From contig NZ_LT985749.1 of NCBI RefSeq assembly GCF_900290115.1, positions 300,730-364,729 on the forward strand: a stretch of 64,000 nt of DNA. The letters are read 5' to 3'. Below the pieces are notes generated by a model that made no database searches, was not told the DNA's origin, and saw only the letters and a program-made list of their open reading frames with translations. Each line of letters starts with the position of its first letter. Within the stretch, counting starts at the first letter, position 1. Shown here piece by piece: positions 55,907 to 63,957 of this stretch. A program made the position numbers and the translations under genes. The DNA comes from Alistipes sp. Marseille-P5061 (GTDB lineage Bacteria > Bacteroidota > Bacteroidia > Bacteroidales > Rikenellaceae).

Positions 55907-55950
55907 AAAAAGGAACTCCGCACCCCAAAGGTGCGGAGTTCCTTTTTCAT
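55907..55950 (+). terminator. Intrinsic terminator after the DUF2723 gene
   Basis: An 18-bp perfect stem (55907-55924 with 55930-55947) including five A-T pairs at its base, with a CCAAA loop and T-rich exit. Symmetric enough to act on both strands. Confidence 0.92.
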
Positions 55951-55955
55951 TTCAT

Positions 55956-56151
55956 CTCACCGGCCGAACCGGAGGACTCCCATCAGCCGAGCCGAATCTT
56001 TCTCACCGGCCGAGCCGAATCTTTCTCACCGGCTAACCCGAAAGCTTCTCTCCAGCTGAACCAGTTGCTTCTCACCGGCCCAACCTGTTGCTTCACATTG
56101 GCCGAACCGGGGCTTCGCCCGCAGCGGGCTCACCGGCCGGCCGAAGGCTTT
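55956..56151. repeat. 23-bp degenerate tandem repeat array
   Basis: Seven consecutive units of exactly 23 bp start at 55956, 55979, 56002, 56025, 56048, 56071 and 56094. An eighth, at 56129-56151, follows a 12-bp break. Most units begin CTCACCGGCC and end near AAGGCTT or TTGCTT; units 2 and 3 share GCCGAGCCGAATCTTT. The 23-bp period is not a multiple of three, so the array is not coding. It lies between the convergent ends of the DUF2723 gene (after its terminator) and the acyl-CoA ligase. Confidence 0.85.
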
Positions 56152-56233
56152 TTCGGCGGTTCTTTTCCCGGCGAGCGAGGCGCTCGCCTTCTCCGTGCGA
56201 GGTTTTCACAGTGTCACGCCCCGCCCCGGCGCA

Positions 56234-57940
56234 TTACGCCTGCGGCTTGTCGGCGGGAAGCGCCGCATTGGCATGGGAGACTCCCGACTTGGAGCCCTCC
56301 TTTTCGTGCTTGCGGTGCGTCGTATTGTAGAGGAAGCGCTTGATTTTGAGCGTCGGGGTCTTCTCGAACTCCTTCTTCTGCTCGACCACCTCCGAGATGC
56401 GCGAGAAGCGGTTCACCTTGGCATTGACATAGGCCACCAGCTCCTTCTTGAGCTGCTCGGTCTTCGCCTCGAGCGCCTCCTTCTTCGTCGCCCACTCCTC
56501 GCGCCAGTCGTCGAGCATCGACTCAAGCTCCTCGCGGTTGAAGTGCACGAGCGCCACAAGACGACCTTCCCTCTGCGTGACGATGGAATCGGCGATGCAG
56601 ACGTGCGAATTGAGCACGCTCTCGATATCCTCGGGATAGATGTTCTCGCCGCTCGGGCCGACAATCATGTTCTTCAGGCGCCCCTTGATGTAGAGCCAGC
56701 CGTCCTTGTCGAACTCGCCCAGGTCGCCCGTGCGGAACCAGCCGTCGGAGGTGAAGGCCTCGCGCGTGGCCTCGGGATTCTTGTAGTAGCCCATCATGAC
56801 GCTCGGCGTGCGGGCGACGATTTCACCCTGCCGCGTCTCGGGGTTGACATTCACGAGCCGCAGCTCGACGCCCGGAGCCTGGGGCCCGGTCGAACCCAGC
56901 CGCACCTGCGACGGCGCAGCGCCGGCCAGCAGCGGAGCCGTTTCGGTCAATCCGTAGCCGATGGAGTAGGGAATCCGCGCCTCCATCATGAACTTCTCGG
57001 CGTCGCCGTCGAGCTTCGCGCCGCCGATACCCAGGAAGCGCAGGCGGCCGCCGAAGAGCTTTAGCAGCTTCTTGCCCGCTACGCGGTGTAGGTAGCGGCG
57101 CATGAAGCCCACGCGGTAGAGCGTCCGCCAGAAGTTGTTCGAGTTGAACTTGGCGAGCACCTGGTGGCGGTAGATTTTCTCGATGATGAGCGGCACGATG
57201 AGCATCACCGTGGGGCGCACCTGCCGCAGCGCCGGCATCAGGGCCGAAGCCGTGGGCGGACGGTCGAGGTAGACCACGCGGGCCCCCTTCGAGAAGGGGT
57301 AAATCATGCCGATGGAGCACTCGTAGGTGTGCGACAGGGGCAGCACCGAGAGGAAGACATCTTCGGAATGGATTGGGAAAATCGAGGCGCTCAAATCCAC
57401 CTGGGCGCAGAGCGCCGCGTGGGAGAGCATCACCCCCTTGGGTTTCGAGGTCGTACCCGAGGTGTAGATGATGACGGCCAAATCCTCGGGTGCAGGAACC
57501 GTCGTCGAGCCCTGGGCGTGGACCTTTTGCGAGATGACGCCCAGATTCTTCGTACGGACAACGACGTTGAGCGACGCCACCGTCGTCTTCGAGAGTTTGG
57601 TGAAGAGCCGGTCCGAAACCAGCAGCGCCTTGGCCTCCGAGTGGGCGATAATCATGTCGAGTTCCTCGCCCGTGAAGTCGGGCAGAATCGGCACGACCAC
57701 CAAGCCGGCCGAGGTGACGGCGTAGTAGCAGACGCCCCAGTTGGGCATGTTGCTGCTCAGCAGCGCCACCTTGTCTCCGGGACGAAGGCCGGCGCCCGTC
57801 AGAATATCCTGCACCTTTGCGATGCGCCTGCCCACCTCGGCGTAGGTCACATCCTCGCCGTCGAACATCGAAAAGGCAATCCGGGATGCAAACTCCTTTA
57901 CGCTGTGACGGACAAGGTCGTAAAGTGTGTTAAGAGTCAT
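56234..57940 (-). CDS. AMP-binding long-chain fatty acid-CoA ligase
   Basis: 568 aa. The ANL-superfamily motifs are complete: P-loop IIYTSGTTSKPKG near 158-170, YGLTETAP, GWFRTGDLGEFDKDGW, and the hinge IKGRLKNMIV with GENIYPEDIE. It activates fatty acids to acyl-AMP and then acyl-CoA (FadD/Faa-like) in the cytoplasm. The C-terminal tail after the usual catalytic Lys region (TPTLKIKRFLY) has an extra 25 basic and Ser/Ala-rich residues. Single gene, promoter at 58021-58028. Confidence 0.92.
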   Translation of the reverse strand: MTLNTLYDLVRHSVKEFASRIAFSMFDGEDVTYAEVGRRIAKVQDILTGAGLRPGDKVALLSSNMPNWGVCYYAVTSAGLVVVPILPDFTGEELDMIIAHSEAKALLVSDRLFTKLSKTTVASLNVVVRTKNLGVISQKVHAQGSTTVPAPEDLAVIIYTSGTTSKPKGVMLSHAALCAQVDLSASIFPIHSEDVFLSVLPLSHTYECSIGMIYPFSKGARVVYLDRPPTASALMPALRQVRPTVMLIVPLIIEKIYRHQVLAKFNSNNFWRTLYRVGFMRRYLHRVAGKKLLKLFGGRLRFLGIGGAKLDGDAEKFMMEARIPYSIGYGLTETAPLLAGAAPSQVRLGSTGPQAPGVELRLVNVNPETRQGEIVARTPSVMMGYYKNPEATREAFTSDGWFRTGDLGEFDKDGWLYIKGRLKNMIVGPSGENIYPEDIESVLNSHVCIADSIVTQREGRLVALVHFNREELESMLDDWREEWATKKEALEAKTEQLKKELVAYVNAKVNRFSRISEVVEQKKEFEKTPTLKIKRFLYNTTHRKHEKEGSKSGVSHANAALPADKPQA

Positions 57941-58020
57941 TTTTCAGGTTTTATTCGCGTTTCACAACAACGGTCCCGCAGCGGAGCGGAGCCCTCGTTT
58001 ATCAAACGGAAAGTTTGTTG

Positions 58021-58028
58021 CAAAATTA
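58021..58028 (-). promoter_or_regulatory. -7 box for the acyl-CoA ligase
   Basis: TAATTTTG on the minus strand matches TAnnTTTG, about 80 bp upstream of the ATG at 57940. Confidence 0.5.
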
Positions 58029-58049
58029 CGAAATTCCCCCGAAAAACGC

Positions 58050-58057
58050 TATTTTTG
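58050..58057 (+). promoter_or_regulatory. -7 box for queG
   Basis: TATTTTTG on the plus strand, 15 bp before the ATG, implying a very short leader. Divergent from the ligase promoter 22 bp away. Confidence 0.5.
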
Positions 58058-58072
58058 AAACAAAATCTTGCA

Positions 58073-59014
58073 ATGCTCGAGAGCCTCCACATCAAACGCC
58101 TGGCCGCCGAAGCGGGCTTCGACCTCTGCGGAATCGCCCGCTGCAGACCCTTTCCCGAGAACGAGCGGCGCTTCCGCTCGTGGCTTGCAGAGGGCTACAA
58201 CTCCTCGCTCGACTACCTGGCACGCAACCTCGACAAACGGTTCGACCCCGCGCGGCTGGTCGAAGGGGCCCGCACGGCCGTCGTCTGCGCCGTGGGCTAC
58301 AAGAACGAGGCGAGCGAGGGCTACCCCGCCTCGTGCCGCACGAAAATCGCCTCCTACGCCCTGACGACCGACTACCACACCACCATCCGGCAGATGCTCC
58401 GCGGCATGCTCGGCGCGCTGCGGCAGCGCTACCACGAACTGCAGGGGCGAGCGTTCGTCGACACGGCGCCGCTGCTCGAGAAGCAGCTGGCCGTCGAGGC
58501 GGGGCTGGGATGGATTGGCCGCCAGTCGCTGCTCGTCACCCCGACGCTGGGGAGCTTCGTGCTGCTGGGCGAGCTGCTGCTCACCGACGAGGCCGACAGC
58601 TACGACGCCCCCTGCACTCTCGAGGGGTGCGGCCGCTGCAACCGCTGCCTCGAGAGCTGCCCCACCGGGGCGCTCGTCGCCCCGCGGACGCTCGACACGG
58701 GGCGCTGCATCGCCTGCCACACCATCGAGCGCGAACCGCAGAGGCGCATCGACCTCCACGGCTGGCTCTTCGGCTGCGACGCCTGCCAGAGCTGCTGTCC
58801 CTACAACCGCCGCGCACCGCACCATGCCAACAAGGCCTTCGACCCGCTGTTCGACCCCCGTGCGATGACGTCCGAAGAGTGGGAGGCGCTCGACGAGCGG
58901 CAGTTCGGGGAGCGCTTCGGGGCGACGCCCCTCCAGCGCAGCGGTCTGGAGCGCATCCGCCGCAATGCACGGCTCAACGCCGCGGACGGTGCAGCCGAAA
59001 ATAGAGCAGAATGA
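58073..59014 (+). CDS. queG: Epoxyqueuosine reductase QueG
   Basis: 313 aa. QueG uses cobalamin and two 4Fe-4S clusters for the last step of queuosine synthesis in tRNA. The N-terminal cobalamin-binding part contains AFVDTAPLLEK with the proton-donor-type Asp130. Cluster ligands are Cys 186, 189, 192, 196 in CGRCNRCLESCPTG, then CIACH and GCDACQSCCPYN in the second site. The E. coli HEAT-like extension is absent, which is normal for short QueGs. The last 41 bp overlap the 3' end of the opposing MATE gene. Confidence 0.94.
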   Translation: MLESLHIKRLAAEAGFDLCGIARCRPFPENERRFRSWLAEGYNSSLDYLARNLDKRFDPARLVEGARTAVVCAVGYKNEASEGYPASCRTKIASYALTTDYHTTIRQMLRGMLGALRQRYHELQGRAFVDTAPLLEKQLAVEAGLGWIGRQSLLVTPTLGSFVLLGELLLTDEADSYDAPCTLEGCGRCNRCLESCPTGALVAPRTLDTGRCIACHTIEREPQRRIDLHGWLFGCDACQSCCPYNRRAPHHANKAFDPLFDPRAMTSEEWEALDERQFGERFGATPLQRSGLERIRRNARLNAADGAAENRAE

Positions 59015-60338
59015 ACACTGTGGTGAGCGTCTCGGAGAGCGGCTGCGCAAACCAGATGCCCGCAACGCCGCAGAGCTCCGGCAGCAGCAGGAAGCTCGGC
59101 ACCAGCAGCACGCATCCGCGCAGCAGCGCAAAGGCGGTTGCCGGCCGGACCCGCTCCAGGCTCTGGTAGCAGCCGATGGCCGTCAGATTGACCACAAAGG
59201 GGATGAAGCCGGCCGCGAAGAGCGGGAATCCGGCAACGGCCAGCTGCGCGGCGCGGTTCTCACCGGGCAGGAACAGTCCGACCAGCCCCTCGGGGACGAA
59301 GACGAAGAGCGCCGAGACCACCGCGCCGCAGCCGACGGCCGTCATGAGGGCAATGCGTGCGGCGGCGCGCACGCGCACGCCGTTGGCCAGCCCGAAGTTG
59401 TAGCTCAGAATCGGCTGCGCCGACTGCGCAATCGCGTTGCCGACCATGAAGACGAAGGGGATGTAGTAGCACGCCACGCCGAAGGCCCCCACCCCGTCGT
59501 CGCCCAGCCTTCGCATGAAGACCCCGTTACCCACGAACATCAACACGGCGAGCGTCATCTCGCCCAGCAGTGCCGACGAACCGATGCGGCACTGGTAGCC
59601 GATGTTGCGCCACGAGAGTCTGAGGCTCTTGCGGCTCCACTTCACGCGGCAGAGCCGCAGCGTCCGGGCGCGGAAGAGCAGGTAGCCGACAGCCACCACA
59701 CCGCCGGCGGCCACGCTGATGGCCGTAGCGAAGGCGGCTCCGCGGACGCCCCATCCGAGCGGAAAGATGAACCACCAGTCGAGCACGACGTTCAGCACGG
59801 CCGAGAGGACCGAGCACCACATCGCCACGCGCGGTGCGCCGTCGAGGCGGATGACGAAGAGCCCCACGGCCGTCCACATCTGGAAGAGCAGCCCGGGCGA
59901 GAACCAGAGCAGGTAATCGCGCACGAGCGGCAGCAGCCGCTCCGAGGCGCCGAGCATCCGGGCCGTCGCATCGGGCCAGAGCATCACCGCGCCGACCAGG
60001 AGCAGCGTCAGCAGCGTCACGAACCAGAGAGCCTGGGTGACGTTGAGCCGCGCGGCCCGCACCTTGCCGCGCGCCAGGTGAATCGAGGCCACCACCGAGC
60101 TCCCCACGCCGGCCATGAGCCCCACCCCCTGGGCGAGCATCAGCAGCGGGACGTAGATGTTGATGGCGGCGATGCCGTCGCTGCCCACGCCGTGGCCCAC
60201 GAACATTCCGTCGGCGACCGTCACCGCCGAAATCGACAGCATGCCCAGCAGCGTCGGCACGAAGAGGCGCCGGAAGAGGGTCGAGACCCGCACGGTGCCC
60301 AAATCGATGGCATCGCGCTCCTGATTGTTCCGTTTCAT
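58974..60338 (-). CDS. Second MATE family efflux transporter
   Basis: 454 aa, twelve helices. RLFVPTLLGMLSISAVTVADGMFVGHGVG is the first-half signature and AQSAQPILSYNFG the second-half one. It is only distantly similar to the MATE protein at 47439-48836 and belongs to a different branch. Its C-terminus (about 13 codons) overlaps queG tail to tail. No clear promoter box was found; the terminator of the TPR gene lies just upstream. Confidence 0.92.
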   Translation of the reverse strand: MKRNNQERDAIDLGTVRVSTLFRRLFVPTLLGMLSISAVTVADGMFVGHGVGSDGIAAINIYVPLLMLAQGVGLMAGVGSSVVASIHLARGKVRAARLNVTQALWFVTLLTLLLVGAVMLWPDATARMLGASERLLPLVRDYLLWFSPGLLFQMWTAVGLFVIRLDGAPRVAMWCSVLSAVLNVVLDWWFIFPLGWGVRGAAFATAISVAAGGVVAVGYLLFRARTLRLCRVKWSRKSLRLSWRNIGYQCRIGSSALLGEMTLAVLMFVGNGVFMRRLGDDGVGAFGVACYYIPFVFMVGNAIAQSAQPILSYNFGLANGVRVRAAARIALMTAVGCGAVVSALFVFVPEGLVGLFLPGENRAAQLAVAGFPLFAAGFIPFVVNLTAIGCYQSLERVRPATAFALLRGCVLLVPSFLLLPELCGVAGIWFAQPLSETLTTVFILLYFRLHRPRR

Positions 60339-60348
60339 GACCTGTCAC

Positions 60349-60402
60349 AAAAAAAGGTACCGGACAAGCGATTGGTTTTACCCAGTCATCTTATCCGGTA
60401 CC
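60349..60402 (-). terminator. Terminator downstream of the TPR gene
   Basis: GGTACCGGACAAG (60356-60368) pairs with CTTATCCGGTACC (60390-60402), one mismatch, with a 21-nt loop; seven As at 60349-60355 give the U-tract on the minus strand. It is about 150 bp beyond the TPR stop codon. Confidence 0.75.
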
Positions 60403-60555
60403 GTAGATACCCTCCGATGAGGATTACAAAACTCGCAGAGCCCGTCCGGCTCCGTTTATTTCATATTTTCAATGGTCCTTCACTGGTCCGCTCCCCGCGA
60501 GCAGAGGCGCTCAGGCATCTACCTTCCCCCCCCCTCGCGGTGCGGAGCAGGACGA

Positions 60556-61494
60556 TTACTTCGACAGCTCGGCAAGAGCGGCCTTGGCACTCTCGACGGC
60601 CGGACCGTCGGTCACCTTCTGGAAGGCGGCGATGGCCTGCGGCTTCATCTCCTTGGCGTTGTAGGCGGCGCCCAGCGTCAGGTACATGAGGCTCTTGTCC
60701 TCGGGGTCGGTCTGTGCGGCGGCAGCCTCCTCACCCAGCTCGATGACCTTCGCGAAGTCCTGCTTGCTCGAGTAGGCCTGCAGACGCACCTTGTGGGCAA
60801 CGGCGCTTGCGGGGTTCTTGGCCAGCAGGGCGTCGGCCATGGCGATGATACCGTCGTAGTCGTTGTTGGCCTGCAGCTTGGCAACCTCGTTGTTCGTATA
60901 GAGCGTCATCATCTCGTTGGCCTTCGCAACGGCATCCTCATACTTGGGGTTGGTCAGCGCGGCGATGTCCTCGTAGATGGCCATACCCTCGGCATACTTG
61001 CCCAACTCGCAGTAGCTCATCGCCAGGTTGAGTGCCATGTCCGTATTGCGGGGGTCGGCAGCGTAGCCCTTGGCGAAAATCTCCGATGCGGTGGCGTAGT
61101 CCTTGTTGTTGAAGGCCTCACCGCCCTGCAGCTGGTAGATTTTGGCAACCCACTGCTTCGATTTGGTCATCTGCGTCATGTCGCCGTAGAGCTCGGCCAG
61201 CTCGGCCGACTTGCTGAAGTTGGTCAGCGCTTCGTCGTATTTCTTGGCCTGTGCGGCATAGCCGCCCATCATGAAGTAGCATTTCGGAAGCGTCGACTTG
61301 GCGGTTGCGACCAGCGACTCGGAGCCTTCGGCATCCATGCCCTCGTCAATGACCTGCTGGAACTTGGCCGCAGCACCCGCGAAATCCTTGGCACCGTAAG
61401 CAGCGGCAGCCTCGTTGTAGACAGCCGTCAAATCCTGCGCCGAGAGCGATACCGCAGCAAAGAGCGCAGCTACAGATAACAATACTTTTTTCAT
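60556..61494 (-). CDS. Secreted tetratricopeptide repeat protein
   Basis: 312 aa from the ATG at 61494; a GTG two codons earlier is less likely. The signal peptide is MKKVLLSVAALFAAVSLSAQ. The whole mature protein is made of helical TPR-like repeats with alternating Ala/Tyr positions (for example KKYDEALTNFSKSAELAELYG, NKDYATASEIFAKGYAADP, LGKYAEGMAIYEDIA). TPR scaffolds bind partner proteins; here in the periplasm. A C9 run (60526-60534) lies 21 bp beyond the stop. Promoter at 61550-61580. Partner unknown. Confidence 0.88.
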   Translation of the reverse strand: MKKVLLSVAALFAAVSLSAQDLTAVYNEAAAAYGAKDFAGAAAKFQQVIDEGMDAEGSESLVATAKSTLPKCYFMMGGYAAQAKKYDEALTNFSKSAELAELYGDMTQMTKSKQWVAKIYQLQGGEAFNNKDYATASEIFAKGYAADPRNTDMALNLAMSYCELGKYAEGMAIYEDIAALTNPKYEDAVAKANEMMTLYTNNEVAKLQANNDYDGIIAMADALLAKNPASAVAHKVRLQAYSSKQDFAKVIELGEEAAAAQTDPEDKSLMYLTLGAAYNAKEMKPQAIAAFQKVTDGPAVESAKAALAELSK

Positions 61495-61549
61495 TTTCAC
61501 TTAGAGTTTTTAATATTCGTGCGTAGTCGCCCTTTCGGGCAGATGGTTG

Positions 61550-61580
61550 CAAAAATAACTTATTTTTCCCTATTTTACAA
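61550..61580 (-). promoter_or_regulatory. Promoter of the TPR gene
   Basis: Minus-strand TTG (61578-61580), 20 bp, TATTTTTG (61550-61557), a good consensus match. The -33 element lies at the 3' end of tadA. Confidence 0.68.
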
Positions 61581-61584
61581 GAGG

Positions 61585-62052
61585 CTATCGGCGCAGCGAG
61601 GCGAAAAAACGGGTCATCAGCTCCTCACACTCCCCGCGCAGCACGCCGCGCGTGACGGTCGTGCGGGGGTGGAACACCCCGTCGGAGTAGCAACGATAGC
61701 CCTTCTTGGGGTCGTCGGCGCCCCACACCACGCGGGCCACCTGGGCCCAGCCAATCGCGCCGGCGCACATGATGCAGGGTTCGACGGTCACGTAGAGCGT
61801 ACAGCCCTGCAGGTATTTGCCCCCGAGCGTCGAGGCGGCTGCCGTCAGCGCCTGCATCTCGGCATGGGCCGTCGGGTCGCGGAGCGTCTCCACCAGATTG
61901 TGCCCCCGGCCCACGACCGTCTCACCGGAGACGACCACCGCGCCGATGGGGACCTCGCATGCATCTAACGCATGATGCGCCTCGTTTAGTGCGAGGCGCA
62001 TGAATTTTTCGTCAAGTTGCTGTTGTTCCAAACCTTCCATATTGCTTTTCAT
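61585..62052 (-). CDS. tadA: tRNA-specific adenosine deaminase TadA
   Basis: 155 aa. The zinc site is HAE at 63-65 and PCIMC with Cys93 and Cys96. TadA converts A34 to inosine in tRNA-Arg(ACG), and is essential in most bacteria. RDPTAHAEMQAL and VEPCIMCAGAI are typical. An in-frame ATG at 62040 could also serve as start. Confidence 0.95.
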   Translation of the reverse strand: MKSNMEGLEQQQLDEKFMRLALNEAHHALDACEVPIGAVVVSGETVVGRGHNLVETLRDPTAHAEMQALTAAASTLGGKYLQGCTLYVTVEPCIMCAGAIGWAQVARVVWGADDPKKGYRCYSDGVFHPRTTVTRGVLRGECEELMTRFFASLRR

Positions 62053-62079
62053 TCCGTTGCATCAGGGCACATGAACTCC

Positions 62080-62108
62080 CCGCACCGGGGCCCGCGGTCC
62101 CGGTGCGG
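62080..62108 (-). terminator. Hairpin between the TonB-domain gene and tadA
   Basis: Perfect 10-bp stem CCGCACCGGG / CCCGGTGCGG (62080-62089 and 62099-62108). No U-tract follows, so it may only slow transcription or protect an mRNA end. Confidence 0.35.
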
Positions 62109-62129
62109 ATTCACGGCGGCAGGTGCGCA

Positions 62130-62555
62130 TCAGATTTCGGCCGTCACCGTTATCAGCAGCCGCACCTTCACCGGCTTGCCGTCCTGCCGGCCCGCACGCC
62201 ACTTGGGCGAGCGCTCCATAACCTGCGTCACCGCGTCGGCAAACTCCTGCGACGAGGCGGACTTCACCTCGATGTCGGTCACCTGCCCCTGCGTATCGAC
62301 CACGAAGAGGACATTGGCGCTGCAGGTGCCCTTCACCCCCTTGGCGCGGGCCTCGGAACGGGCCTTGAAGGAGACCCACTTCTGGTAGGCCGCCACTGTG
62401 CCGCCCTTGAACGAGGGCATCTGCTGGGCCATCATCCTGACCTCGGAGCTTTCGTCCGAAGCGGGCGACTGGACATGGGTTGCTGCCGCGACGGTTCCGG
62501 CCGCCATCAGCAGGAGGGTGGCAACCGCGCATCGAAGAATCAACAGGGACTTCAT
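62130..62555 (-). CDS. Periplasmic TonB C-terminal-domain protein
   Basis: 141 aa. A signal sequence (about 1-25, LILRCAVATLLLMAAGTVAAA) is followed by a short linker and a TonB_C domain. Its signatures are MPSFKGGTVAAYQKWV, SANVLFVVDTQGQVTDIEV and SPKWRAGRQDGKPVKVRL. The usual membrane anchor and Pro-rich spacer of TonB are missing, so it is probably a free periplasmic module rather than a full energy transducer. Promoter at 62649-62680. Confidence 0.87.
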   Translation of the reverse strand: MKSLLILRCAVATLLLMAAGTVAAATHVQSPASDESSEVRMMAQQMPSFKGGTVAAYQKWVSFKARSEARAKGVKGTCSANVLFVVDTQGQVTDIEVKSASSQEFADAVTQVMERSPKWRAGRQDGKPVKVRLLITVTAEI

Positions 62556-62648
62556 AAAGGTTACATTTTATTTTAGAGGTACTTCGTCAACAGGGCATAT
62601 CCGGGCGGCGGGCTCCGGAGTCCGCTTCGCCCGCCCTATTCTCTAAAA

Positions 62649-62680
62649 CAAATATAGAAAATTTCCGCCGTATGTCCAAA
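62649..62680 (-). promoter_or_regulatory. Promoter of the TonB-domain gene
   Basis: Minus-strand TTTG (62677-62680), 20 bp, TATATTTG (62649-62656): both elements match. The leader is about 87 nt and contains GC-rich inverted sequence around 62605-62638. Confidence 0.75.
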
Positions 62681-62733
62681 CGCTCCGGCGCGGAAAAGCG
62701 GCACCCACGGGTACGCACCACGCCGTTTCTTCC

Positions 62734-62741
62734 TATCTTTG
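62734..62741 (+). promoter_or_regulatory. -7 box for dinB
   Basis: TATCTTTG, 20 bp upstream of the ATG at 62762. Exact TAnnTTTG match; no -33 TTTG at standard distance. Confidence 0.55.
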
Positions 62742-62761
62742 CTTCGGAAAACACCGCGATA

Positions 62762-63838
62762 ATGGCGCAGCGCAAAATCATACACGTCGACATGGACGCC
62801 TTCTTCGCCTCGGTCGAACAGCGCGACAACCCCGCCTACCGGGGGCGCCCGATTGCCGTGGGCTACGACGGCCCGCGGGGCGTGGTGGCCACGGCCAGCT
62901 ACGAGGCGCGCCCCTACGGCGTACACTCGGCCCTACCCTCTGCCGTGGCGCGGAGACTCTGCCCCTCGCTGATTTTCGTCCCGGCCCGCTTCGAGGTCTA
63001 CAAGGAGGTCTCGCAGCAGATTCGCGCCATCTTCCACCGCTACACCGAACTGGTCGAGCCCCTCTCGCTCGACGAGGCCTTTCTCGACGTCTCGCACCAC
63101 CGCTCGGCGACGCTCGTGGCGCGCGAAATCAAGGCAGCCATCCGCGCCGAGACCGGACTGACCGCCTCGGCGGGCATCTCGGTGAACAAGATGCTGGCGA
63201 AAATCGCCTCGGACTACCGCAAGCCCGACGGGCTCTTCACGATTGCCCCGGCCCAGGTCGAGGAGTTCGTCGCGGCACTCCCCGTCGAGCGCTTCTTCGG
63301 CATCGGCGAGGTCACGGCCGAACGGATGCACCGGCTGGGCATCCGCACGGGGGCCGACCTGCGGCTCTGGAGCGAGGAGGCGCTCGTCCACCACTTCGGC
63401 AAGGCGGGCCACGCCTACTACGGCTATGCGCGCGGCATCGACGAGCGCGAAGTGACCCCCAACCGTATCCGCAAGTCGCTCGGGGCCGAGACCACCTTTG
63501 CCGAGGATACCGGCGACCGCGGGCGGCTCGCGTTCGAACTTGCGGGGGTGCGCGACGAGCTCTGGGCGCGGCTCCAGCGCCACGAATTCGCCGGCCGGAC
63601 CGTCGTGCTGAAGCTCAAGTTCGACGACTTCCGCCAGATTACCCGCTCGCGGACCCTCGCGGCGGCCGTGGCCTCGGCCGAGGAGCTGCGCGTGGTCTCC
63701 GAGGAGCTGCTTGCGGCCACCGACCTGGGCGGCCACCGCGTCCGCCTCATCGGGCTGACGGTGGGCAATTCATCCGAAGCATGCCCGGAGTGCGTGCAGC
63801 TTTGCTTCGACTTCGATTGCGACCAGCGGAAGCCGTAG
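62762..63838 (+). CDS. dinB: DNA polymerase IV (DinB, Y family)
   Basis: 358 aa from the ATG at 62762 (MAQRKIIHVDMDAFFASVEQ). Catalytic carboxylates are Asp10 in HVDMDAFF and Asp104-Glu105 in LSLDEAFLD. The steric residue region VVATASYEARPYGV and the little-finger domain follow. The enzyme copies damaged DNA without proofreading. A beta-clamp motif may lie in the last residues (CVQLCFDFD). No SOS box was looked for successfully; LexA sites vary in this phylum. Confidence 0.96.
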   Translation: MAQRKIIHVDMDAFFASVEQRDNPAYRGRPIAVGYDGPRGVVATASYEARPYGVHSALPSAVARRLCPSLIFVPARFEVYKEVSQQIRAIFHRYTELVEPLSLDEAFLDVSHHRSATLVAREIKAAIRAETGLTASAGISVNKMLAKIASDYRKPDGLFTIAPAQVEEFVAALPVERFFGIGEVTAERMHRLGIRTGADLRLWSEEALVHHFGKAGHAYYGYARGIDEREVTPNRIRKSLGAETTFAEDTGDRGRLAFELAGVRDELWARLQRHEFAGRTVVLKLKFDDFRQITRSRTLAAAVASAEELRVVSEELLAATDLGGHRVRLIGLTVGNSSEACPECVQLCFDFDCDQRKP

Positions 63839-63949
63839 GCGGCCCGGTGCCGGGGCCGAAGGGCCCGTCCCCTCCGCCGGCCGGGACGCACGAAGGGCCC
63901 CGAAGGGCGAAAAATCGGGAAAATGTGAACGTCTGTTGTGAATTTTTCC

Positions 63950-63957
63950 TAAATTTG
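63950..63957 (+). promoter_or_regulatory. -7 box for a gene beyond the window
   Basis: TAAATTTG, an exact TAnnTTTG match, precedes an AT-rich leader (AACAAAAACAAACTC) that runs off the right edge. It implies a rightward gene starting after 64000. Confidence 0.5.

Noticed and set aside
52704..55928. Long minus-strand frame opposite the DUF2723 gene
   Set aside because: Same antisense artefact; the sense strand has membrane helices, a family signature, promoter and terminator.
55956..56151. CRISPR array
   Set aside because: Units abut without spacers, are degenerate, and no cas gene is present.
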